The notes beneath the pieces are model-generated. The model worked only from the letters and a program-made list of their open reading frames with translations, was not told the DNA's origin and searched no databases. Made by a program: the position numbers and the translations under genes. From Fidelibacterota bacterium (lineage in GTDB: Bacteria > Fidelibacterota > Marinisomatia > SCGC-AAA003-L08 > D37C17): a stretch of DNA of 37,179 nucleotides. Shown here piece after piece: positions 29,206 through 37,179 of this stretch (position 1 is the stretch's first letter; each line of letters opens with the position of its first letter). The stretch lies in the NCBI GenBank assembly GCA_030747125.1, contig JASLLI010000006.1, positions 1-37,179 of the forward strand. The letters are read 5' to 3'.

Positions 29206-31584
29206 TTACTTCGAAAATGGAATCAATTCAAGCAGTGACGCAGAATTTTTCTTTACTTTTTCACTGCTCCAATATAGGGGTACATACTCTCCTTGGTTCC
29301 ATATTTCAGCCATATTATCATAAAATTTACTCCCCAATACCCCGCTTTGCCCGGGAGGGGAAATCACCATACTATTATCCCATTCTCCCACGTCCATTAT
29401 AAATCGAATGGAGGGACACCATGAAGTGGCATGATATGGAGCAGAGGGATTATATGCAGTCTGATGTACAGTATCTGTATCACCGCCAATGGGGAAAGGT
29501 CCCACATTAAATACATCCCCTAATGGCTTTTTGACAGACATGCTATGGTGAAATTCTGCTATGTGAAGCTTACCCCATTCCCACTCTGATGTTTCGTTTC
29601 CCATATTTTCCTCCAGCCAGGTGCAAGCGTCAATGAGTGATTTTTCGATGAGGTGCAGAGCTGCATTGCCTGAGGGTACCCATTTGGAATCCGGATTTTG
29701 AAACATCTGGAAAATCGCTTCTGTTGAATGCCCTAATAATTCAGACACAGGTAATAACAGAGGATGCGCACCAACTCCAAGATACTGATCTGTTAATTTT
29801 TTGTCTAAATGGGGTTCAAGTGTATTCCTTAACAGAGTATATAAAAAAACCTCGTACACTGTTCCACCAATGGATCCCTTATCTAATGAATAGTCCCACC
29901 GGGACAAAATATCTATGAGCTTTTGTGCTTTAGGTTTAGCCGTACGAAACCCCTTGATCATTCCTTCTGTTAATCGTTTTCCCGGTATAGATTCAACATT
30001 TCCATGTAATTCCTTACATACTTGGAGGTCTATGAGTTTGTTATCTGAAAATTTTTCTTGAATTTTTTTTGCTCTATATCCATTCATGAAAGAATTTCCA
30101 AGATAATAAGGAAAGTTATCCTTAATTATTTTATGATTACAGGAAATTATATATCCGCAATCAGGATTCAATTGATGGGGCATTTCAGTATGAGGAATTT
30201 CTCCTGTCCATTCGAAATCTCCTGACCATCCGGGAACCGGAAGATTGCCATATCCATTTTTTCTAATGGGTACTTTACCTGAAATATACAATCCCGTATT
30301 ACCTTTTTTATCGGCATAGACAATATTTAATTGGGGTGCTTGAATCTTTTCAACGCCCTGCGAAAATTCATCCCAGTTTTCGGCTTCATTTATAGTAAAA
30401 AACCCTTCTGTAATGGTATTTGGCTGCAACGATTTGGAACACAATGATATAGCCTGCGGATTTTCTGTAACTTTTCCAATCATCGGTCCATGAGCCGAAA
30501 TCTGTACCTTTTCTAAATGAGGATCATTACCCTTTACTAATATTTCCTCCTCAATCAAATTGAAATCTGTCCACTTTCCCTGATACTCATATTGGCCAGG
30601 ATTTGATACATTAATTTTTTCCACAAAAATATCTTCCACATCAGTAAATGCCAGAGTGATTCCCCATGCAATATTTTCATTATGACCCAACAACACTCCT
30701 GGCAATCCCGGGATAGTTGAACCGGCACAGTGAAATCCCTCATCAGAATGGAGATGATTTACATACCAGACACCGGGAGCACTTAGTACCAAATGCGTAT
30801 CATTACAAAGAATTGGTCTGCCGGTATCAGATTTCTGCGCTGAAATAACCCAGGCATTCGACCCTCTTCCTCCGCCTTCCAAATCCTTTACTAAAAATGG
30901 CCCTTTGGCTGCTTCAAATGATTCATCAATATCCAATAGGTTTACATCAATACCCGGGGGGATTTCCACGGGATTTCCTTCCGGATACATGATGGCTAAC
31001 TCTTCAGCCATGTCTGCTCCAACTTTATCTAATACAGCCTGTCTGGTTAATGTTCCGGACCACCCGTGGGATAAAGTCCATGTCATGACTCTTCCCCAGG
31101 CTAAAATATCAATAATGTTCCACTTTTCAGGGTTAATACCTGAAAGTTTAAATTCAATGGGAAGTTTTCTATTTTCAAGGAAAAAATTTACACCATCAAC
31201 ATAGGCAGATAAATACTCCTTATGAACCGAGGTCAATAAATTCACATCCTCTCTGGCTAAGCGGTTGAAACCCAAGGTGCGGGTAAGTCTGTCAGTATTC
31301 AGGGCATCCTTGCCAAATACGGCAGATAAGGTGCCCATACCAATTCGCCGGTTCATTTCCAACTGCCAGATTCTATCCTGAGCGTGTATAAAACCCTGAC
31401 AGAAAAACATATCTATATTATTAGTGGTGTAAATATGTGGGATATGAGCAGCATCCCTGTAGATTTGGGCTTTTTCACGAATTGCGGAACAAGGCAGTTC
31501 ACCTTCAAAATTCCTCTGGTGAAAAGAATTTTTGTTATAAGTGCTGAATGCCCAGCGAAGAAATTTCGGAAGAAACTTTTTCAA
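29206..31584 (-). CDS. Penicillin acylase family Ntn hydrolase
   Basis: IYRDAAHIPHIYTTNNIDMFFCQGFIHAQDRIWQLEMNRRIGMGTLSAVFG; GGGRGSNAWVISAQKSDTGRPILCNDTHLVLSAPGVWYVNHL with the Gly-Ser autocleavage site. Confidence 0.9.
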   Translation of the reverse strand: MKKFLPKFLRWAFSTYNKNSFHQRNFEGELPCSAIREKAQIYRDAAHIPHIYTTNNIDMFFCQGFIHAQDRIWQLEMNRRIGMGTLSAVFGKDALNTDRLTRTLGFNRLAREDVNLLTSVHKEYLSAYVDGVNFFLENRKLPIEFKLSGINPEKWNIIDILAWGRVMTWTLSHGWSGTLTRQAVLDKVGADMAEELAIMYPEGNPVEIPPGIDVNLLDIDESFEAAKGPFLVKDLEGGGRGSNAWVISAQKSDTGRPILCNDTHLVLSAPGVWYVNHLHSDEGFHCAGSTIPGLPGVLLGHNENIAWGITLAFTDVEDIFVEKINVSNPGQYEYQGKWTDFNLIEEEILVKGNDPHLEKVQISAHGPMIGKVTENPQAISLCSKSLQPNTITEGFFTINEAENWDEFSQGVEKIQAPQLNIVYADKKGNTGLYISGKVPIRKNGYGNLPVPGWSGDFEWTGEIPHTEMPHQLNPDCGYIISCNHKIIKDNFPYYLGNSFMNGYRAKKIQEKFSDNKLIDLQVCKELHGNVESIPGKRLTEGMIKGFRTAKPKAQKLIDILSRWDYSLDKGSIGGTVYEVFLYTLLRNTLEPHLDKKLTDQYLGVGAHPLLLPVSELLGHSTEAIFQMFQNPDSKWVPSGNAALHLIEKSLIDACTWLEENMGNETSEWEWGKLHIAEFHHSMSVKKPLGDVFNVGPFPIGGDTDTVHQTAYNPSAPYHATSWCPSIRFIMDVGEWDNSMVISPPGQSGVLGSKFYDNMAEIWNQGEYVPLYWSSEKVKKNSASLLELIPFSK

Positions 31585-31663
31585 TTGCCTGATAAAAGTG
31601 ACATATTCATGGGTAAATTTATTTTACCATGAAAGTCCCAATTAAGGCAATTTTTAAAGAATT

Positions 31664-33802
31664 TTAATCTAGAATGAGATTCACTAAATTCACAATATCC
31701 AGCACATTTAAAATACCATCGGCATTAATATCTGCTGCAGTGAATTGATCCGGGGATGGAATATCCGTCTCTAAAATAAAATTGGTGAGTATAACTACAT
31801 CCAATACATTCAGAGTATTGTCAAAATTTACATCTCCCGGCATAATATCAGATCCTTCTCCAACTGTTAAATCAACAGGAAAGGAAGCAGACCCTCCATT
31901 TGAAGTAATTTTTACAAAGGCTGAGTAGGACCCCTCTGCTAATCCTTCAGAGTCCACGGTAAATTGATGAGAGGCGGACTCATTAAATGCTAACTGACCG
32001 GAATTATTACTCCCCAGGTCAATCCAATCAGGAGCTGATGTAACTGCCCTGGAAAGACCGTTTGATGCAGCATTAGAGCCATTTGCCATTTGAATACCAT
32101 CGCTGCCATTGCTGTTTTGGATACCTACGGTGGCATCATGGATTCCTGTTAGGGTATTATAATTGATTTCTATATCACCGCTGGGATATAACACGATTTG
32201 GAAATCATAATAACTATCTTCAAAGTTCGTGTACCAATGGGCTACCTCATTAAACCAGACAACAAACCTGTCAGTATTTCCATGATAGTACACATTCCCG
32301 GAGCAGTATTGATTACAGTTATCATTTACCGGATTGAGATCATCCCAAAAGCCAAATATGGCTGAGGATGGTGCACTTGCTGATGGAATTGCCGTATTAT
32401 CCCAGGCAGTATTATCCTCCCCGAAACCAATCCACCCATTGGCATTGATAATTAATGAACTATGGCTTTCTCCGTAAAAAGGAAAGTCAAAATCAAGATT
32501 CAATGACGAACCTGCCTGGTCGTTATGAGGGAATGAATATTGTGTTCCGCTTCCAGAAATATCTACCCAGTCATAGTCTAAGTCTTCGTTCATATTGGAA
32601 TCAGAATAGATATTCCCAAAGCTATCACTTCCTCCTGTAGTTGAGAAGGGAGTAGTTGAGAGCGTGTAATTCAATTCTGAGTCCACATCTCCCGTATTGG
32701 TAATATTTATAGAACCTGATGAAGATTCCCCGGAAGCCAGCTCAAAAGTGGTGTTTCCAACGGAATATTCCATTTCAGGTGGTGATACTATAAGGGGGGT
32801 CATTAATACATACATACCGGTTTCAATATCACTTGAGATTAAATATCCACTGGGCAGATAAGCATAAACGCCCCAGTTACCCACATATAATCCTTCAATA
32901 TCACTGGTATCGTAATAGGCAACTTCCAGGGGATTGGTGGGGTCAGATATATCTAAAATTCTGGTTCCGTCCGCATAATAAGAAATAATGAGCAAATTGG
33001 TTCCGGGGCGTACATAGAGATTATGGGCTGAATGGCTGGGGTTGGTCATGTATTCTGCAACTAAATTAATGTTACCATAGTCCTGAATGTCCCAAACTTT
33101 TACATGACCGCCAGTATTTTCATCTCCGGTGAATAAATATCGTTCATCTTCTGTAACTGCACAGTCATGGGTGCTGATATATCCACCTCCGGTGTTATGA
33201 CTGGCTAAGGTGACGGGATTGGTTTTATCACTTACATCCACAATGTAGAAAATGCCAGAATAAATCCCCGCACCGTATAGTTTATTGTTATAGACTTCAA
33301 TATCATGGAGATATTCTCCATTCCAGGTACCCACTAATTGAGGTGATGCTGGCGTGTCTCCCAGTTCATAAATCCACACATCATTTGAACTTGCCCCAAC
33401 CACATAAAGGTACCCGTCTGCATCTATATGAATATTATGGCTGTTGCTAAAGTCGGTAATGGTATGCACTAAAACAGGAGTATCTGGATTGTCAACGGAA
33501 ACGACTTTGACACCATCAGAAGCTTCCGTGCCAATATATACATGGCGGTTCCAATATTTTAAATCTCGCCAGATACTGTTTCCTCCGGATATTCTGCCCA
33601 ACTCCACCGGGTTGGAAGGGTCCGTAATATCCACAAAGGCAGCAGCATTCTGCAGACCTACTACAGCAAACTCTCTTCCATCCTGGTAAAATCCGGTAAT
33701 ATCGGAAGTATTCTGTCCAAAATCCATAAAGCTTACCAGTTCCATATTATATCCCTGAGGAAAGACAAGGGCTAAAGTAAATAAAAGTGCAAATTTTCTC
33801 AT
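31664..33802 (-). CDS. Choice-of-anchor B / LVIVD-repeat propeller protein with C-terminal dockerin-like repeats
   Basis: AAAFVDITDPSNPVELGRISGG..., VKVVSVDNPDTPVLVHTI, TRILDISDPTNPLEVAYYDT; C-terminus GDVNFDNTLNVLDVVILTNFILETDIPSPDQFTAADINADGILNVLDIVNLVNLILD. Start refined to ATG 33802 before the signal peptide MRKFALLFTLALVFPQG. Confidence 0.82.
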   Translation of the reverse strand: MRKFALLFTLALVFPQGYNMELVSFMDFGQNTSDITGFYQDGREFAVVGLQNAAAFVDITDPSNPVELGRISGGNSIWRDLKYWNRHVYIGTEASDGVKVVSVDNPDTPVLVHTITDFSNSHNIHIDADGYLYVVGASSNDVWIYELGDTPASPQLVGTWNGEYLHDIEVYNNKLYGAGIYSGIFYIVDVSDKTNPVTLASHNTGGGYISTHDCAVTEDERYLFTGDENTGGHVKVWDIQDYGNINLVAEYMTNPSHSAHNLYVRPGTNLLIISYYADGTRILDISDPTNPLEVAYYDTSDIEGLYVGNWGVYAYLPSGYLISSDIETGMYVLMTPLIVSPPEMEYSVGNTTFELASGESSSGSINITNTGDVDSELNYTLSTTPFSTTGGSDSFGNIYSDSNMNEDLDYDWVDISGSGTQYSFPHNDQAGSSLNLDFDFPFYGESHSSLIINANGWIGFGEDNTAWDNTAIPSASAPSSAIFGFWDDLNPVNDNCNQYCSGNVYYHGNTDRFVVWFNEVAHWYTNFEDSYYDFQIVLYPSGDIEINYNTLTGIHDATVGIQNSNGSDGIQMANGSNAASNGLSRAVTSAPDWIDLGSNNSGQLAFNESASHQFTVDSEGLAEGSYSAFVKITSNGGSASFPVDLTVGEGSDIMPGDVNFDNTLNVLDVVILTNFILETDIPSPDQFTAADINADGILNVLDIVNLVNLILD

Positions 33803-33904
33803 GGTTGTATAAGTTCCTTTTTTCCCAACTTTAAATGATTCCTGAAAATACAGGTTATCCTCTATAAAGGACATAGAGATAAATGTAACAATTTGAAATG
33901 ATGT

Positions 33905-35299
33905 TTATAAGGGTGTTACAGAAATGGTTTCTGAAATAGACTCCATTTCAATTATAGGGAGGTTCTTCAACAAATCAGGATGAGAAGACAAAGAAGCCGG
34001 CTTGAAAGACCTAAAGAGCATTCTGGCATGGACAGATAACTCACCGGAATAATCTATAGGCAGAGGAAATAAATATTGCCTGAATTGTTTTGAAAATGCA
34101 AGGAGTGAATTGTTTTCCATGCTGTGAACATCTGTGACTGATCCTGTCTCTTCTCCATTTTCATCAAACAAGGTTGAAGTGAATAAAACTAGATTGGAAT
34201 CCAAAAGATCCAATGCTGATGTGTCAGTTGCAACCAATCCTGATTGAAATAATAGGCTCTCGTCCGTATCTCTAACAGTGAGTTCAATCCATGCTTCCCG
34301 TGCAAAGGAAACGCCGGAAGGCAGAGAATGAGCAGTTAAACTGGTTATGGTAATGGGAATATACAAACTGTCACCTTGCTGCACCGTAGCAGTGAATGAA
34401 TCATTAGGCCAGCCAAAATTGAGTTCAACAGCATTTTCAAGTAAGGATTTCACTTCGTCAATTTGGGGGTTCTCTTCAGCAGGACGGGTTAAATCTAAAT
34501 CAACACCTACAAAAGTATGGCGGTGTACCACTCTTTCCGGACCGTCTTTTGCTGCAGGTCTGGTAGTGACTGGCATGTGGCATTCCTGGCAGGAGAGTAG
34601 ATTGCCCATAGCGAGCCCGGGAATGCGATTCCATTCGGTAAATGTGATTTCGGCTTCCACGCCTCTGATGGTGATATCATGGCAGGGTAAACAGGCTTCA
34701 GAGCGTGGAAATGCAGGATTATATTCGGATGCATGATAGTCGTTTTCCACAGGATTTTCGATGGAACCATAATACACTCCCTCACCGGGATTCATAAAAT
34801 ACTTTGCATTGGCGGCAATAATATCTTCTGTATGAATAGAAGGACTTAGTTCCGTCATGCTATGGCAGACAGCACAACCAATTCCCTCTTTAATGGACTG
34901 AGGATGATCTGAAGCCTCCAAGTCTTCCGCTGTGAGAAACCCAGATAAATCTACCCCTGAAACAAAGGCAACAGGGTTATGGCATTGGATACAGAAACGC
35001 TCACCTGTTTCATGGCGTTTTTGCTGCTCTCCATTCCATCCACTGAAAAATACAGGGTCCTTCATGGCATAGGCATGCATGGATTCTGACCATTCCTTGT
35101 AATGGTCTTCATGGCAAGACTTACAATTTTCTGATGATTCAAAGTCCTCAATATCAATCGAAGTTGAATGTACACTACCATTCTCATTCAATTTATAAGC
35201 TTTGGTAGGAAATTCGCTTTTCTTTTCAGTTAAGGCTATGGTTTCATTACATGCACTTATAATCAATATTGATAAAAGATTAAAATATAACTTTTTCAA
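33905..35299 (-). CDS. Pentaheme c-type cytochrome lipoprotein (cytochrome c-554-like)
   Basis: Lipobox ILIISAC; five CxxCH motifs CKSCH, CIQCH, CAVCH, CLPCH, CQECH. Confidence 0.82.
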   Translation of the reverse strand: MKKLYFNLLSILIISACNETIALTEKKSEFPTKAYKLNENGSVHSTSIDIEDFESSENCKSCHEDHYKEWSESMHAYAMKDPVFFSGWNGEQQKRHETGERFCIQCHNPVAFVSGVDLSGFLTAEDLEASDHPQSIKEGIGCAVCHSMTELSPSIHTEDIIAANAKYFMNPGEGVYYGSIENPVENDYHASEYNPAFPRSEACLPCHDITIRGVEAEITFTEWNRIPGLAMGNLLSCQECHMPVTTRPAAKDGPERVVHRHTFVGVDLDLTRPAEENPQIDEVKSLLENAVELNFGWPNDSFTATVQQGDSLYIPITITSLTAHSLPSGVSFAREAWIELTVRDTDESLLFQSGLVATDTSALDLLDSNLVLFTSTLFDENGEETGSVTDVHSMENNSLLAFSKQFRQYLFPLPIDYSGELSVHARMLFRSFKPASLSSHPDLLKNLPIIEMESISETISVTPL

Positions 35300-35305
35300 A
35301 ACTCG

Positions 35306-36673
35306 TTAGTCTTTTGAATAAACGGCTATACCACCAGACATGGCATTCTGTTCTAATTCAATAGATTTAATCCAATTACCTGAAAGGGTAGTAAAAATAT
35401 GTAATTTTCCATCACCTCTTCCACTAACATATAAACGCTCCCCATCACCACTCAATTCAATTCCATGAAGTTTTACAAAAGTATCATCGTAAGTTTCCCA
35501 TTGAAGAGATAACTCATTTGATGAATAATTTAAACAGACCACGCCAGCAGAACCAGGATATAGATTATCCCCAGACAAGACAACAAATGCTTGTTGTAAA
35601 TCAGATGATGAAACTATATGCCAAGGCGTCGAATTCCATTCAAATAAGTAAGAATCTACCAAAGTCATATCTTTTGTATTCCATAATTGAACCTGTCCCG
35701 CCAGAGAGTCGCTCACTTGAGTGTAGCCATTAACCCAAATTCCCCCAGAACAGGTAACCATAAGTAAACTATCGTTTAAAGTTTCAATTTGGATTGGCTT
35801 AAGTCTCTGTGTTTCCATATTATAAGAATTTCCAATAATTTCGTCCATTACCTTACCATCGGTACTTCCGTCAACTTCATTGATTTTCCATATCCAGTCT
35901 GCTGTGTTACTCGCTGTAAAAATTTCACCAATATCATTAATTTCAATACCGTGTGGAGTTGGAGATTTTACATCAATACTACGACCTAACCTCATTGTTT
36001 CAGGGTCACTATAATCAATTTCTTGAATTACCGAGCTTACAGATCCTTCCATCATACCTGCCATTGGCATCATTCTAGATACGTATAACTTGTTTTGAGA
36101 AGTATTCATAGTCATAAGCGCTGGAGAATCACCTACAAATACTTTATCAATAAATTGATTGGTTCCTAATTGGTATCGGCCTACCCAGCCACTGGTAATA
36201 GTGGTTACAAACCAGTATTTATTCTCAGCATCAATAACGATGAAATGAGGTGTATGGCTACCCATGTTCATCGTCTCGCCTGAAGTCATGCAATGCCCCA
36301 TGGAAGCATGCCATTCGCAAATAGAATTATCTTCACAATCTAATTGATTATCATAAGATATACATTCATCTTCTATTTCCATACAATGACTCATAGTTCC
36401 CATATTATGCCAATAACATGCCGATATTGCATTACAATCTGACTCAGACTGAATTGTTACACAGGATATAGTATCAAAATTAATTTCTATAGTTGTATCT
36501 ATTTTAGCTGAAGGATAATCAACTATGGCTACCTTATCTAACGCCTGCATAGCAATATATATTTCCTGCTCTGAATCAACTTCCTGCTCTGAATCAACTT
36601 CCTGATCTGAATCAAATATTCCACAAGAATATATAAGTAAAATGGGAATGGTTTTTATAATTTGTTTTATCAT
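35306..36673 (-). CDS. Propeller-like lipoprotein with Cys/His/Met-rich tandem motifs
   Basis: Lipobox PILLIYSC; ESDCNAISACYWHNMGTMSHCM and LDCEDNSICEWHASMGHCM; YncE-like repeats (GVVCLNYSSNELSLQWETYDDTFVKLHGIELSGDGERLYVSGRGDGKLHIF). Confidence 0.65.
   Translation of the reverse strand: MIKQIIKTIPILLIYSCGIFDSDQEVDSEQEVDSEQEIYIAMQALDKVAIVDYPSAKIDTTIEINFDTISCVTIQSESDCNAISACYWHNMGTMSHCMEIEDECISYDNQLDCEDNSICEWHASMGHCMTSGETMNMGSHTPHFIVIDAENKYWFVTTITSGWVGRYQLGTNQFIDKVFVGDSPALMTMNTSQNKLYVSRMMPMAGMMEGSVSSVIQEIDYSDPETMRLGRSIDVKSPTPHGIEINDIGEIFTASNTADWIWKINEVDGSTDGKVMDEIIGNSYNMETQRLKPIQIETLNDSLLMVTCSGGIWVNGYTQVSDSLAGQVQLWNTKDMTLVDSYLFEWNSTPWHIVSSSDLQQAFVVLSGDNLYPGSAGVVCLNYSSNELSLQWETYDDTFVKLHGIELSGDGERLYVSGRGDGKLHIFTTLSGNWIKSIELEQNAMSGGIAVYSKD
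36563..36616. repeat. Three tandem copies of an 18-bp unit encoding (VDSEQE)-type linker
   Basis: TTCCTGCTCTGAATCAAC x2 followed by TTCCTGATCTGAATCAAA; encodes DSDQEVDSEQEVDSEQE after the lipobox Cys. Confidence 0.92.
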
Positions 36674-36713
36674 ATAGTCCTAATATTAAACTTCTTCTAT
36701 TTATTGTTTATTT

Positions 36714-37179
36714 CTAATAATCATGGTGCATATATTCACCATCACCCCACTCCACTACTTCAATTTTAACGGGGGCAGTTCCATCTTTCACAAAACCAAG
36801 TTTTTTAGCAGCTCCAAAAGAGCAATCCAGAATTCTGCCATCTATGTAAGGTCCTCTGTCATTAATTCGAATCAGCAAAGATTTGCCGTTATTTTCATTC
36901 GTAACTCTGGCTACCGTATTAAAGGGAAATTCTTTATGTGCCGCAGTTACTCCGTACATGTCAAAAATTTCTCCGTTTGCAGTAAGTTTACCATGAAACT
37001 TCGGCCCGTAATAGGAGGATACTCCCTTATATACCAATTTATTTTTGTTAAAACTTGACTTTTCCTTCTTTGACTTTTGGGAAGCTTTATTCTTTCCTGA
37101 ATTATTTAATTTTGGTTTGGAGCCATAAGATCCATTTCCTGCCTTATATCTGGGGGCAGGAGTACATTCCAGACATAGA
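36714..37179 (-). CDS. RlpA-like double-psi beta-barrel protein, N-terminus cut by the window edge
   Basis: GVSSYYGPKFHGKLTANGEIFDMYGVTAAHKEFPFNTVARVTNENNGKSLLIRINDRGPYIDGRILDCSFGAAKKLG; frame stays open to the window end (LCLECTPAPRYKAGNGSYGSKPKLNNSGKNKASQKSKKEKSSFNKNKLVYKG). Confidence 0.88.
   Translation of the reverse strand, partial: LCLECTPAPRYKAGNGSYGSKPKLNNSGKNKASQKSKKEKSSFNKNKLVYKGVSSYYGPKFHGKLTANGEIFDMYGVTAAHKEFPFNTVARVTNENNGKSLLIRINDRGPYIDGRILDCSFGAAKKLGFVKDGTAPVKIEVVEWGDGEYMHHDY

Noticed and set aside
28603-29206. Cobalamin riboswitch for the adenosyltransferase
   Set aside because: The gene sits 12 bp after the penicillin-acylase ORF; no room and no B12-box-like sequence noticed.

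Overview
AT-rich bacterial chromosomal window. Composition, dockerin-like C-termini and the Bacteroidota-like promoter motif suggest a Marinimicrobia/FCB-type bacterium (inference). Left part (1-9.6 kb) is core genome: der (partial), a DUF512 radical-SAM protein, a TerB-like protein, rplM-rpsI-rpsB-tsf-pyrH-frr and pyrR-pyrB-pyrC. The middle holds a complete methyl-cycle operon, metH-metF-metK-ahcY, on the minus strand. It is preceded by a SAM-II-like riboswitch with an intrinsic terminator abutting the metH start codon. Just upstream of the riboswitch, on the same strand, is an unannotated ~160-nt candidate small RNA. It has a 15-bp hairpin whose apical loop is the anti-Shine-Dalgarno-like UCCUCCUCCUU, followed by a 12-bp GC-rich intrinsic terminator. 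Next is a three-gene module: an exported TPR-CHAT protease-like protein convergent with a divergent sigma-like factor and a membrane zinc-finger anti-sigma-like protein. A decayed copy of part of the sigma gene lies upstream of the CHAT gene. The right part encodes a dockerin-tailed protein, a cob(I)alamin adenosyltransferase, a penicillin-acylase family Ntn hydrolase, a choice-of-anchor-B/dockerin protein, a pentaheme cytochrome lipoprotein, a propeller-like lipoprotein with Cys/His/Met-rich motifs, and a partial RlpA-like protein. No tRNA, rRNA, CRISPR array or transposase was seen. Functional calls rest on motif recognition by eye, with no database searches.
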